Shown piece after piece: positions 18,298 to 27,436 of a stretch of 64,000 nucleotides of DNA. The notes below the pieces were generated by a model. That model ran no database searches and was not told where the DNA came from. It saw nothing but the letters and a program-made list of their open reading frames with translations. The stretch is taken from NCBI GenBank assembly GCA_038146865.1, contig JAYQSL010000003.1:1-64000 (forward strand), read 5' to 3'. The number at the start of each line of letters is the position of its first letter. Position 1 is the stretch's first letter. The DNA is from GCA-2709075 sp038146865 (GTDB taxonomy: Bacteria > Pseudomonadota > Alphaproteobacteria > MPNO01 > UBA2964). The translations under genes and the position numbers were made by a program.

Positions 18298-18399
18298 TAT
18301 TTAACTTTCGTTTTACAGCACCTGCTGGGCACGGTGGTTCTTTAACCAAAATAGCCTGAAAGAGCAAGCCAATAACAAAAATCTATGAAGTTTCTCGAT

Positions 18400-18975
18400 C
18401 TAGTGTTTTTTTAATTTATCTAGTAATGCAAAAGGATTCTTCATATTTGGAGCTTTATTCGCCCAATATTCTTCTTCATTAGTGAGGTTTATTCCTGTCA
18501 AGTTGTGACCTACCTCCCCCAAATTTCCTCCGACCTTTCTCGGATAGGGATCTATTGCTAGAGCTAGCTCAACCGCCATAATTTCTCCAATATCGCAAGT
18601 CTGCCCCGAGTAATATTCAAAGTCAGGACCGTCCAGCCCCCCTAAAAACCCTGCATCATTAGGCACTAGCAGCAGATCTATTTCTTTTTCGATACTAGCC
18701 GTTATCCTATCGAGTGACAAAACGCAATTCTGAATGACTTTTGCGAGAATTCTGCCCTTTAATTGTAGGCTTTGGGGCAAATCTCCGATACCGAGTTCCG
18801 CTCGAAAAGAGAAGTCATCAATAGAGAGAAGTTCAAACCTTTTGGCCAAAATATTCCTCTGTCCTTGCTCAAGGTCGATCTCAATCTCTTGAGTCCTTTT
18901 AGCTCCAGTCAACAAAGGAACCAATGAAACCTCAAAAATTGGTTCATTCTTTTCATTATTAGGATCCCGCGACAA
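18400..18975 (-). CDS. DUF177 (YceD-like) protein
   Basis: A 191-residue protein of the DUF177 family, which includes E. coli YceD and plant homologues linked to 23S rRNA accumulation. The core shows CVLSLDRITASIEKEIDLLL and the conserved motif DPYPRKVGGN near residue 150, which in many homologues is DPYPR, with a C-terminal NPFALLDKLKK end. The TTG start at 18975 follows the upstream gene by 3 bases. The pairing with rpmF is highly conserved and points to a ribosome-related role. Confidence 0.87.
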   Translation of the reverse strand: MSRDPNNEKNEPIFEVSLVPLLTGAKRTQEIEIDLEQGQRNILAKRFELLSIDDFSFRAELGIGDLPQSLQLKGRILAKVIQNCVLSLDRITASIEKEIDLLLVPNDAGFLGGLDGPDFEYYSGQTCDIGEIMAVELALAIDPYPRKVGGNLGEVGHNLTGINLTNEEEYWANKAPNMKNPFALLDKLKKH

Positions 18976-18978
18976 AGC

Positions 18979-19500
18979 TTAATTCTCGAAAAGGTCATTT
19001 GTCGAAAATAGCTCGGCATTTTCCAGATTAGAAAGGTGAGCAACCTGCCTTTTTAAATATTTCGTTAGCTTGATAGCATTGGGAGCCTTGATTTCTTGCC
19101 CCCTAAAAACATTCCTTAAAATTGCTTCACTCAGCTCTTTCTCGTTATCTAAGCCACCTTCGAATGCTGCTATCCTTCCATAAAAAGCTTTCGCCATTGC
19201 TTTCACCTTTCGGCCGACCCCAAGATCACCTATCCCCATCTCTCTCAAAGCATGATCTAAATCTCTAAACATATGATCAAACAACGCCTGGGAGAGACCG
19301 TCGTCCCTGCTATCATCCTGCTTTAATCGATGTAGAATAATAAAAACATGTAGAGCGATCATTTCAAATCTTCCATCTATACTATCCGGAACATCGTACT
19401 TTTCATAAAATATCGGCAATCTGCTTTGAGCCAAAGCGTTCTTATACAGCCGGCTCGCTCTTTTCAAATTCGTTTTTTTCTCAAGAATTTTTGTAAACAT
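18979..19500 (-). CDS. Ubiquinol-cytochrome c chaperone family protein
   Basis: This 173-residue protein resembles the CBP3/UQCC1 family that helps assemble cytochrome b of complex III. The signature region includes YEKYDVPDSIDGRFEMIALHVFIILHRLK (about 34-62) and FDHMFRDLDHALREMGIGDLGVGRKVKAMAKAFYGR (about 86-120). No signal peptide or membrane helix is seen. It begins the operon leading to DUF177 and rpmF, as usual in alphaproteobacteria. Confidence 0.87.
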   Translation of the reverse strand: MFTKILEKKTNLKRASRLYKNALAQSRLPIFYEKYDVPDSIDGRFEMIALHVFIILHRLKQDDSRDDGLSQALFDHMFRDLDHALREMGIGDLGVGRKVKAMAKAFYGRIAAFEGGLDNEKELSEAILRNVFRGQEIKAPNAIKLTKYLKRQVAHLSNLENAELFSTNDLFEN

Positions 19501-19664
19501 TTCTATTTTTTTTTTCAGCTAAGGTTGTAGGTTTCAGTCCTATTTTTCCAGAGTCACTCTTGAAACCAGCAGAGACTTATACCCTTAACACCATCTATAA
19601 TGTTCGTTGAAATTATTGTATCACTCAAAACTTTTAAGAGACACCTCCAAACAGGAAGGCCTAA

Positions 19665-20117
19665 ATGTTGCTAAAAAGGATCCTTGTAGCGTTTTTTGCC
19701 CTCTCACTAACGGGTTGCGAAACGAAAGTTATACAACATGGTTTAGTACCCAATAATGATGAGCTAGCCCTGATAAAACCAGGCCTTCATAAGCGCAGTG
19801 ATGTAAGAGTGATCTTAGGTCCGCCATCAACCATTGCCCAATTTGAGCCTAAGTCGTGGTATTACGTTGGAAGCCAAGTTCAAAAAGAGCCTTTTGCAAA
19901 ATCTAGTTTATTGGCCAGAAAAATAGTTGAGGTTCGATTTAATTCAGAGGGATACGTGACAACGGTGAAAAGTTTCGACTCGACCAACGAAAAAAAAATC
20001 AAACCTGCAGAACGGATAACTGCTACCGGAGGAAAACAATTAACAATCATTCAACAATTGATTGGAAATGCCGGACGCTTTATTGGCAAGGGCAACGAAG
20101 CGCCCAACGAAAATTAA
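19665..20117 (+). CDS. bamE: Outer-membrane protein assembly factor BamE (SmpA/OmlA)
   Basis: BamE is a lipoprotein of the Bam complex that inserts beta-barrel proteins into the outer membrane. The 150-residue protein has a signal peptide with a clear lipobox LTGC (cysteine at 19), followed by a SmpA/OmlA domain: IKPGLHKRSDVRVILGPPS and SWYYVGSQ, then FNSEGYVTTVK. The C-terminal 40 residues (TATGGKQLTIIQQLIGNAGRF) match alphaproteobacterial BamE proteins. It is divergent from the bc1-chaperone operon and convergent with hppA. Confidence 0.92.
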   Translation: MLLKRILVAFFALSLTGCETKVIQHGLVPNNDELALIKPGLHKRSDVRVILGPPSTIAQFEPKSWYYVGSQVQKEPFAKSSLLARKIVEVRFNSEGYVTTVKSFDSTNEKKIKPAERITATGGKQLTIIQQLIGNAGRFIGKGNEAPNEN

Positions 20118-20125
20118 TTAAAAGG

Positions 20126-20149
20126 GACCCGCCAGAATTAGCGGGTCCA
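20126..20149. terminator. Bidirectional terminator between bamE and hppA
   Basis: Arms GGACCCGC and GCGGGTCC close an 8-nt loop (about 20126-20149). On the minus strand the hairpin is followed by CCTTTTAATTAA, so it probably terminates hppA, and it may also end bamE, whose stop lies 10 bases away. Confidence 0.75.
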
Positions 20150-20161
20150 CATATTAGCAAG

Positions 20162-22252
20162 CTACGCAACTATCGCGAGAAGAAGAATGGCGACAATGTT
20201 GATGATCTTAATCATCGGGTTCACAGCGGGTCCCGCAGTATCCTTATAAGGATCACCAACGGTGTCACCCGTTACCGCTGCATGATGAGCTTCTGATCCT
20301 TTACCACCGTGATTGCCATCCTCAATGTATTTTTTTGCATTATCCCAGGCTCCTCCCCCTGAAGTCATAGAAATTGCGACAAAAAGACCCGTTACGATTG
20401 TACCTAGTAACAAAGCGCCTAATGCCGTTAGTGCTTGAGCCTGACCCGCGACCCAATAGATCACGTAATATACAACAACCGGGGCCAAAACAGGTAATAA
20501 AGAGGGAACAATCATCTCCCTTATCGCCGCTTTTGTAAGCAAATCGACGGCTCGTCCATACTCCGGCTTAGCGGTCCCTTCCATAATTCCAGGGATTTCC
20601 TTGAATTGCCGTCTTACCTCTAAAACGACGGCACCCGCTGCTCGCCCAACGGCCTGCATGCCAAGTGCCCCAAAGAGATAGGGAAGCATACCCCCAATAA
20701 ATAAACCAATGACCACAAAAGGGTTTTGAAGCTCAAATTTAACCGATGCTGCCAGCTCGGGAAAATAATGTTTCATATCAGTCGTGTAGGCTGCAAAAAG
20801 AACTAGTGCCGCCAATCCCGCTGAACCAATTGCATATCCCTTGGTCACTGCTTTGGTAGTATTCCCAACTGCATCCAGAGCGTCCGTGTGGTTCCTTACC
20901 TCTTCGGGCAACTCAGCCATCTCTGCTATACCACCTGCATTATCAGTAACTGGTCCGTAAGCATCGAGAGCAACAATTACCCCTCCCAATGCCAACATCG
21001 TTGTTGCTGCCAAGCCAATCCCATACATGCCTGCCGAGAAATATGCTGCGATAATTCCGGCGCAAATTACTAAAACGGGTAAAGCTGTGGCTTCCATGGA
21101 TATTGCGAGTCCTTGGATAACATTTGTTCCATGACCTGTTTCCGAAGCCTTGGCCACAATCTTAACTGGTCGGTGATCTGTTCCCGTGTAGTACTCGGTA
21201 ATCCAAACCAAAAGGCCAGTTACGACCAAACCGATGAGAGCACAATAAAAAAGATGACGAGATTCAAATTTACCGATCTCAGTGGTTAATCCCCCGAACA
21301 ACCACCAAATCGCGATCCCAATCAAAATTGCTGAGGCCACCATACTTACGATCAGCCCCTTATACAGGGCTCCCATAATATTGTTTGAGGCACCTAAACG
21401 AACGAAAAAAAATCCGAAAATGGAGCCCAAAATGCTTACACCACCAATCACCAAAGGTAGTCCCAAGAGGAGTTCTTGGCTCGGACCACTAAAGAAAATC
21501 GCCGCTAAAAGCATAGTGGCAACCATTGTCACTGCATATGTCTCGAAAAGATCCGCAGCCATACCAGCGCAGTCTCCAACATTATCGCCTACATTATCAG
21601 CTATGACAGCAGCATTTCGGGGATCATCTTCAGGTATCCCTGCTTCAATCTTTCCAACAAGATCCGCTCCAACGTCTGCCCCTTTGGTAAAAATTCCACC
21701 ACCAAGACGGGCAAAGATTGATATCAACGAAGCCCCAAAACCAAGAGCAACTAGAGCCTCAAGGATATTTCTCAAGCCCGCCTCATCTCCGGGGTTAAAA
21801 ACTCCTCGTAGGAACAAATAGTACCCGGCAACGCCCAGTAGACCTAAACCAACTACTAAAATCCCAGTAACAGCACCTGACTGAAAGGCCACCGCGAGTG
21901 CCGGCTTTAGACCACCGGTTCTAGCTGCATTTGTAGTTCTGACATTTGCACGCACAGACACGTGCATACCGATGTATCCAGTAACACCCGACAGAATTGC
22001 TCCGACGAAATACCCGACTGCCACATACCAGTTAAGCGTTAAGCCAAGGATTATACCAATAACAACCCCAGCCAGTGCGATTGTACTGTATTGACGATTT
22101 AGATAAGCGCTCGCCCCCTCTTGAACGGCCAATGCAATCTCTTGCATGCGTTCCGTTCCAGGCTCGGTAGCCAAAACCGCCCTTATTGCATAGGCACCAT
22201 AGGCTAGGGCCAGCAGCCCGCAAACTATCACTATCCAGTACATATCAGCCAT
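20162..22252 (-). CDS. hppA: Membrane-bound proton-translocating pyrophosphatase, K+-independent type
   Basis: This 696-residue integral membrane enzyme couples pyrophosphate hydrolysis to proton pumping. It has about 16 hydrophobic segments and the family signatures DVGADLVGK (193-201), NVGDNVGDCAGMAADLFE (220-237), and the C-terminal GDTVGDPYKDTAGPAVNPMIK. The K+-sensitivity determinant reads GNTTKAVTKG with Lys at 467 and Thr at 470, the K+-independent signature, so it is predicted to be a proton pump without potassium need. It sits alone between bamE and the thiL operon. Confidence 0.96.
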   Translation of the reverse strand: MADMYWIVIVCGLLALAYGAYAIRAVLATEPGTERMQEIALAVQEGASAYLNRQYSTIALAGVVIGIILGLTLNWYVAVGYFVGAILSGVTGYIGMHVSVRANVRTTNAARTGGLKPALAVAFQSGAVTGILVVGLGLLGVAGYYLFLRGVFNPGDEAGLRNILEALVALGFGASLISIFARLGGGIFTKGADVGADLVGKIEAGIPEDDPRNAAVIADNVGDNVGDCAGMAADLFETYAVTMVATMLLAAIFFSGPSQELLLGLPLVIGGVSILGSIFGFFFVRLGASNNIMGALYKGLIVSMVASAILIGIAIWWLFGGLTTEIGKFESRHLFYCALIGLVVTGLLVWITEYYTGTDHRPVKIVAKASETGHGTNVIQGLAISMEATALPVLVICAGIIAAYFSAGMYGIGLAATTMLALGGVIVALDAYGPVTDNAGGIAEMAELPEEVRNHTDALDAVGNTTKAVTKGYAIGSAGLAALVLFAAYTTDMKHYFPELAASVKFELQNPFVVIGLFIGGMLPYLFGALGMQAVGRAAGAVVLEVRRQFKEIPGIMEGTAKPEYGRAVDLLTKAAIREMIVPSLLPVLAPVVVYYVIYWVAGQAQALTALGALLLGTIVTGLFVAISMTSGGGAWDNAKKYIEDGNHGGKGSEAHHAAVTGDTVGDPYKDTAGPAVNPMIKIINIVAILLLAIVA

Positions 22253-22504
22253 TTATTTATCCTTATTTATTCCCGGAAAATAAAACGAAACCTTCCATTT
22301 TCCGACACAGATCTCCCAAAAAAACGCGCGGAACATGCCAGATAAGCTGTCTGTAGGCAATACCTCATGATTCATTGGCACTAAAATTTGACTTATCAAA
22401 ACTTTTCAGGAGAGCCATATTTGAACCTGCTCCCAATAATCCCTTAATCAACCCACCAATCAATGAGTTGTCAGCCGCTCAGAAAGAAAGCCCAACAAAA
22501 TGGA

Positions 22505-23491
22505 CTAAAAATGGCGCCAACTGGTATCTTCTATTTCCATGATACTACCGCCCTCGATAACGCTGACGTAGTGATCTCCTCGATTTGTAACCCGACCAAT
22601 TTCAGTTAATGCGATACCCTGTTCCTCTACCTTACTTTTAACAACCGATGAGTCCTCAGGACTACAACAAAATACAATTTCGTAATCATCGCCTCCAGCA
22701 AGAACTAATCTCTTATTTGTTGAATTCGCCACAATTTCTCTTTTTGCAGAATTCGATATTGGTAGCGCACTGTAATCAACAGAAATAGAGACACCGGAAG
22801 CTTTACATATATGCGCTAGATCTCCGATCAAACCATCAGAAATATCTATTGAGGCAGTCGCATAATTCCGAAGGATCGGCGCTAATTTCACCCTGGGATT
22901 GGGAACAAGATATCGTTGCACTAAGTCCGGCGAACGCAATTTTGCCTCTCGCACTCCCATTTTTTTTATCAGAGTAAGACCAATAGCAGAGTCCCCTATC
23001 GTGCCAGTGACAAATACGCTTTGACCTGGCTCTGCACCGGAACGACGAACAATTCTATCGGAAACAGCCTCGCCTACAGCTGTAAGCGATAGAGAGAGGG
23101 GACCGCTTGTACCTGTTGTATCCCCGCCGAACAGTGAAATACCAAATTCTTTCTGATCTTCGCGAAGACCTTTAGAAAATTCCGCAACCCAACTTTCATC
23201 AGTATCTGCGGGCATACTAAGCGATAAGAAATAACCTAAAGGCTTCGCACCCGATGCCGCCAGGTCGGAAAGACTGACCCTTACAAGTTTTTTTGCCAAT
23301 GTTCGCGGAGGATCTTCAGAAAAAAAGTGAACCCCGCCGACTAAGGTATCTAAACTAACGACCGGAACCTTTCCTGCGCTTACTTCAAAGAAAGCAACGT
23401 CATCGGTAAGATTAGCTGCACCGGGCGCGCTTTTACTCAAAGGAGCAAAATATTTATTTATTAAACCGAATTCGCCTTCAATCAGAGCCAT
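22505..23491 (-). CDS. thiL: Thiamine-monophosphate kinase ThiL
   Basis: ThiL phosphorylates thiamine monophosphate to the diphosphate cofactor. The 328-residue PurM/ThiL-fold protein starts GEFGLINKYFAPL, has the metal-binding TDDVAFF (28-34), SLDTLVGGVHF, the SLSDLAASGAKPLGYFLSL helix and the GGDTTGT (119-125) and DISDGLIGDL (about 213-222) motifs. It overlaps nusB by 14 bases. It is the last gene of the nine-gene minus-strand operon from rpiB. Confidence 0.95.
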   Translation of the reverse strand: MALIEGEFGLINKYFAPLSKSAPGAANLTDDVAFFEVSAGKVPVVSLDTLVGGVHFFSEDPPRTLAKKLVRVSLSDLAASGAKPLGYFLSLSMPADTDESWVAEFSKGLREDQKEFGISLFGGDTTGTSGPLSLSLTAVGEAVSDRIVRRSGAEPGQSVFVTGTIGDSAIGLTLIKKMGVREAKLRSPDLVQRYLVPNPRVKLAPILRNYATASIDISDGLIGDLAHICKASGVSISVDYSALPISNSAKREIVANSTNKRLVLAGGDDYEIVFCCSPEDSSVVKSKVEEQGIALTEIGRVTNRGDHYVSVIEGGSIMEIEDTSWRHF

Positions 23492-23891
23492 TCGGATTTT
23501 CTTGTCTTTCTAGTTCACCTGGTCTTAGGCGTCGCGCAACCTTATCTAGGAGCCCATTTACAAAACTCGGTTCTTTCCCCGAGAAAAACGCATCTGCTAT
23601 CCTAACATATTCTTTGATAACTGATCGAGCCGATACCTGATAACGATGGCCAAGCTCGTAAGAGGCGGTCCGCAGTATTGAACGCAAGATAAGCTCCAGC
23701 TCTTCAACCGACCTTTTTGAAGTGATGAACAGATTTAACCTCTCATCAATTTGCGCTAAATTGCTAGTAACACCCTGAACGAGTTCGACAAAAAGAGTTC
23801 TGTTTGCTTTAGCGCCATCGGCCACTTCAACATCTTGTCCGTCAATCCTGTGTTGACTGTATTCCTCGATAACACCTATTTGCTGGGTCAC
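23478..23891 (-). CDS. nusB: Transcription antitermination protein NusB
   Basis: NusB with S10 (NusE) binds boxA RNA for rRNA antitermination. The 137-residue protein shows the family helices: ANRTLFVELVQGV, IDERLNLFITSKRSVEELELILRSILRTASYELG (about 55-85) and the typical ARSVIKEYVRIADAFFSGKEPSFVNGLLDKVAR (about 90-122). GTG start at 23891. It follows ribH by 111 bp, in the conserved ribH-nusB-thiL order. Confidence 0.95.
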   Translation of the reverse strand: MTQQIGVIEEYSQHRIDGQDVEVADGAKANRTLFVELVQGVTSNLAQIDERLNLFITSKRSVEELELILRSILRTASYELGHRYQVSARSVIKEYVRIADAFFSGKEPSFVNGLLDKVARRLRPGELERQENPNGSD

Positions 23892-24002
23892 CTGTAACTT
23901 CTATTTGGTATAGTGCCTGAACAGCGGCCAAACGAGCTGCATGACGTCGCCGTACACCCCGATGCAGTGATCCTGCTCTTGACCTCGCCTGAGGCGCCTC
24001 AA

Positions 24003-24467
24003 TCATTTAGGGATCAAACCCAGCTCTTTTTTGAGAGCAATCATCCTAAGGCAGGTCCTCGCGGCATGGCCACCGCGATCCTCCCCGTCTCTCCTTGCTC
24101 TAGCCAAGGCTTGGTCTCGATTTTCTACCGTCAAAATTCCATAACCGATGGCGGCCGAATATTTCAATGCGAGATCTTGTAAACCCCGTGCACTCTCTCC
24201 GCATACATAATCGTAATGGGTAGTCTGACCTCTTACCACGCATCCGAGGCCTATGAATCCGTCGTATGCTTTGGCACTGCTTTCGAGCTTCGATGCCTCC
24301 AAAGCGAACCCGATAGCCGCTGGAATTTCAAACGCCCCGGGGACTTCAAACCTTTCATATCTAGCCCCTGCATCAGATAACTCTTTCAAAACCGAGTCGA
24401 TCAGATGTTGAGCTATTTCCTCATAGTAACGCGACTCCACGATCATAATATGCGGCGTTCCGGCCAT
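24003..24467 (-). CDS. ribH: 6,7-dimethyl-8-ribityllumazine synthase RibH
   Basis: Lumazine synthase condenses the ribityl-pyrimidine with dihydroxybutanone phosphate. From ATG 24467 the protein is 154 residues; a GTG at 24479 is in frame, but its GTGAGGAAAG stretch looks like the ribosome-binding site of the ATG. Signatures are the SRYY substrate region, VPGAFEIPAAI (about 45-55), GCVVRGQTTHYDYV (about 77-90) with the catalytic His, and GILTVENRDQALARA. It follows ribBX by about 40 bp. Confidence 0.95.
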   Translation of the reverse strand: MAGTPHIMIVESRYYEEIAQHLIDSVLKELSDAGARYERFEVPGAFEIPAAIGFALEASKLESSAKAYDGFIGLGCVVRGQTTHYDYVCGESARGLQDLALKYSAAIGYGILTVENRDQALARARRDGEDRGGHAARTCLRMIALKKELGLIPK

Positions 24468-24509
24468 CTCTTTCCTCACAACTTTTTACAAGAATCTTTC
24501 AAAATTTTT

Positions 24510-25706
24510 CTACGAGGAGACGGATTTTCTTGGAATAGCGACTCGTTCGACGATGCTTAAACCGTAACCGTCTATGCCTTTTATGCTACTTTCTTTGGTA
24601 TTCGTTAACAATCTTAACCGAGAAATACCTAATTCTCTCAAAATTTGTGCTCCAACCCCATAATCCCTAAGAACGGGTTTGTCATTTTCATGTTGAGCTC
24701 CGATTCCTTCGGAGGCCTGCTGTCGCATTTTTATCTGGGTAGAGAAACGACTATTCCAAGAATCCTGGATCAAAACCAGCGCTCCTCTGCCTTCCTCCGC
24801 AATTAAAGTGAGAGCCATTTCCAGTTCGTCGGCACGCTCGCTCTGAGCATCATGAAAGACGTCCTCTACAATATTCAGCGCGTGCATCCGCACCAAAACT
24901 GGGTCATCTTCTGTCCACTCACCAAGCGTCAGGGCTACATGCTCCGTACCATTGAAAGCGTTCTCAAAAACCGTAAGATCGAATTCGCAACCAACATTAT
25001 GTGTAATTCTGGTTTCCACTTTCCGCTCAACAATAGTGTCATTTTTAAGACGATAGGCGATCAAATCCGCTATTGTGCCGAGTTTGAGATCATGGGTTTC
25101 ACAAAAACCGACTAGGTCAGATAGCCGTGCCATTGTTCCATCATCATTCATTATCTCGCAGATCACTCCCGAGGGGTTGAGGCCTCCGAGTCTGGATAAA
25201 TCTACTGCCGCCTCTGTGTGCCCGGCACGCACCAGAACGCCTCCATCACGCGCCGCCAAAGGAAAAACATGCCCGGGAACAACTAAGTCACTGGCGCCCA
25301 TTTTGGGATCAATCGCCACCTGCACCGTCTTCGCCCGATCAGCCGCTGAGATCCCCGTTGTAACCCCTTCTCTGGCTTCTATAGATACAGTAAACGCAGT
25401 CTGCAAAGGGGCCTTATTATCTGCAGCCATCATTGATAATTGGAGCTGATTAATACGTTCTCCGGTCATAGCTAGGCAAATCAGCCCTCTGCCATGGGTT
25501 GCCATAAAATTTATTGCGTCAGCATCAGCGTGCTCTGCGGCAATAACCAGATCACCCTCGTTTTCTCGATCTTCATCATCAACCAGCACTACCATTTTGC
25601 CAGCTGCTATATCCGCAATAATATCCTCGGGTGGAGAAAGTGCAGCGCTCAAAGGGGAGTCATTCTCATCTTCTTTAATTGCAAATGTTTCAGACACTAA
25701 TTTCAC
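24510..25706 (-). CDS. ribBA: RibB with degenerate RibA-like domain (RibBX-type 3,4-dihydroxy-2-butanone-4-phosphate synthase)
   Basis: The N-terminal domain (about 25-220) is an intact 3,4-dihydroxy-2-butanone 4-phosphate synthase with DDEDRENEGDL (43-53), THGRGL (70-75) and RAGHTEAAVDL (160-170). The C-terminal domain (about 230-398) has the GTP cyclohydrolase II fold, but the zinc-binding region that reads HSECLTGD...CDCG in active RibA here reads MHALNIVEDVFHDAQSERADE (about 274-294), with all three cysteines gone. This is the RibBX variant known in proteobacteria, so the GTP cyclohydrolase step must come from another gene. The GTG start overlaps the ribE stop. Confidence 0.93.
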   Translation of the reverse strand: MKLVSETFAIKEDENDSPLSAALSPPEDIIADIAAGKMVVLVDDEDRENEGDLVIAAEHADADAINFMATHGRGLICLAMTGERINQLQLSMMAADNKAPLQTAFTVSIEAREGVTTGISAADRAKTVQVAIDPKMGASDLVVPGHVFPLAARDGGVLVRAGHTEAAVDLSRLGGLNPSGVICEIMNDDGTMARLSDLVGFCETHDLKLGTIADLIAYRLKNDTIVERKVETRITHNVGCEFDLTVFENAFNGTEHVALTLGEWTEDDPVLVRMHALNIVEDVFHDAQSERADELEMALTLIAEEGRGALVLIQDSWNSRFSTQIKMRQQASEGIGAQHENDKPVLRDYGVGAQILRELGISRLRLLTNTKESSIKGIDGYGLSIVERVAIPRKSVSS

Positions 25707-26305
25707 TCCACAGGGTTTTTCAAGGACTCGCTAAGTCGTGCCACATATCTAGCTAACATATCGACTTCTAAATTCACAAAATCGTCGACTTTTTTGTCGC
25801 TAAAAGTGGTCTCAGACTGTGTATGACTTATAATGTTTACGCCAAATTCAGCCCCTTGGACTGCATTCACAGTCAAAGAAACGCCGTCTAGGCAGACAGA
25901 ACCCTTTTCTGCGATGAAGGCTTTTACTTCATTCGGAACCTCAAATAGAAAACGCACACTATCTCCTTCTGGTTCCATCGAAACAATTCGAGCAAGCCCA
26001 TCCACATGACCGGAGACAATGTGACCGCCCAACTCATCACCAAGGCTAAGTGCCCTTTCGAGGTTAACCCTAGTCCCTTCTACCCAACTTCCAACCGTAG
26101 TTCTGCTGAGCGTTTCGGCCGACGCTTCTGTTGCAAACCATCCGCTCCCTTTCTCAACGACTGTCAGACACGGCCCTGAACAGGCGATTGAGGCCCCGAT
26201 CTCAACCGTCGTCATGTCATAGTTTGTCGAAATTACAATTCGCGTGTCACCTCGCTTCTCCAACGATTTAACGTGACCAATGTCAGTTATAATACCGGTA
26301 AACAT
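25703..26305 (-). CDS. ribE: Riboflavin synthase, alpha chain
   Basis: It dismutates two lumazines to riboflavin. The 200-residue protein has two lumazine-binding repeats; the start MFTGIITDIGHV and the repeat motifs IACSGPCLTVVE (about 38-49) and VCLDGVSLTVN (about 137-147), plus GGHIVSGHVDGLA, are all present. It overlaps ribBX by 4 bases and follows ribD by 6, in the order ribD-ribE-ribBX-ribH. Confidence 0.96.
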   Translation of the reverse strand: MFTGIITDIGHVKSLEKRGDTRIVISTNYDMTTVEIGASIACSGPCLTVVEKGSGWFATEASAETLSRTTVGSWVEGTRVNLERALSLGDELGGHIVSGHVDGLARIVSMEPEGDSVRFLFEVPNEVKAFIAEKGSVCLDGVSLTVNAVQGAEFGVNIISHTQSETTFSDKKVDDFVNLEVDMLARYVARLSESLKNPVE

Positions 26306-26311
26306 TTTTCC

Positions 26312-27436
26312 TTAACTCCATCTCTCGAGGCATTCGATAACATCATTTCCCATCTGTCGGAAAGAGCTTCTCTTGAAACGCTTTGCCTGATCCAGATTTT
26401 CAAGGCCTAGATCAGAAATTGCACTGCGCCCGTCACCACCAATGATAACTGGCGCCCTAAACCAAACTAATTGATCGACTAAATCTGCCGAAATAAGCGA
26501 CGTTATTACAGACGGCCCTCCTTCAACAAGGAGACGCGTAATCCCTGCCTCCGCCAACTTTTCTAGGATGCCCTCCATATCCATTCTACCTGAATGGTTA
26601 AAGCCTAAGGTAAATATTCGGACACCAGATTCTACAAGTTTTGTGCAATATTCCTCATTTTTTTCTTTTATGTTCGACGTGATAAGAAACCAAACAGGGA
26701 AATCCTGCGCGGTCTTAACAAGTTGAGAATCCAGAGACGGCATCCTCTCGCCGACAACCACAACTCTAATGGGTGACCTATCTTCCATACCGGGCAATCG
26801 GCACGTGAGGGCGGGGTCATCTAAAATCGCTGTCCCGCCTCCGACCAATATCGCATCATGGTTTGCCCGATATAATTGTCCCCTATCTCTTGATTGTTCT
26901 CCCGTAATCCACTTGCTTTCTCCATTTTTGGTCGAAACAAACCCATCAAGAGACGACGCTATTTTGACGGTTACCAAGGGGCGTCTATTTTTTAAAGCAA
27001 GAAAAAAACCGCGATTGAGCCTTGATGCCTCATCACCACAGATACCCGATATGACCCTGATACCTGCTTCTTTCAACATTTTGACCCCGCCGCCATTAAC
27101 TCTTGGATCTGGATCTGCTACCGCGACGACAACTCTCTCTACACCGCTTTCAATGAGAGCTGAAGCACAGGGTGGCGTGACCCCCTGGTGAGCGCAAGGC
27201 TCAAGCGTGACATAGGCCGTAGAGCCTTTGGCAGCTTCTCCCGCCCTTGCAAGCGCCTCGGTTTCGGCATGCGGGCGACCACCCCTCTGCGTCCACCCTC
27301 GTCCGACAATCTGTTCATTTTTAACGATTACACAGCCAACGGCAGGGTTGGGCGCAACAATTCCGAGACCACGTTTTGCGAGGTTTAAGGCTATTCGCAT
27401 AAACCTGGCATGATTTTCTTCCTCAATCGGCGTCAC
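26312..27436 (-). CDS. ribD: Bifunctional diaminohydroxyphosphoribosylaminopyrimidine deaminase / reductase RibD
   Basis: RibD deaminates and then reduces the pyrimidine intermediate of riboflavin synthesis. From GTG 27436 the protein is 374 residues (E. coli 367) and starts TPIEEENHARFMRIAL; longer readings extend into nrdR in another frame and have no family match. Domain 1 is a zinc deaminase with HAE near 55 and EPCAHQGVTPPC near 80. Domain 2 is the reductase (KIASSLDGFVSTKNGESKWITGE; LLVEGGPSV). It overlaps nrdR by 14 bases. Confidence 0.94.
   Translation of the reverse strand: MTPIEEENHARFMRIALNLAKRGLGIVAPNPAVGCVIVKNEQIVGRGWTQRGGRPHAETEALARAGEAAKGSTAYVTLEPCAHQGVTPPCASALIESGVERVVVAVADPDPRVNGGGVKMLKEAGIRVISGICGDEASRLNRGFFLALKNRRPLVTVKIASSLDGFVSTKNGESKWITGEQSRDRGQLYRANHDAILVGGGTAILDDPALTCRLPGMEDRSPIRVVVVGERMPSLDSQLVKTAQDFPVWFLITSNIKEKNEEYCTKLVESGVRIFTLGFNHSGRMDMEGILEKLAEAGITRLLVEGGPSVITSLISADLVDQLVWFRAPVIIGGDGRSAISDLGLENLDQAKRFKRSSFRQMGNDVIECLERWS

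Noticed and set aside
21282..21821. A 179-codon ORF opposite hppA
   Set aside because: Antisense to hppA with repetitive Pro/Ser/Ile content caused by the GC pattern of the other strand.
23913..24182. An 89-codon plus-strand ORF overlapping ribH
   Set aside because: Overlaps ribH on the other strand and matches no family.
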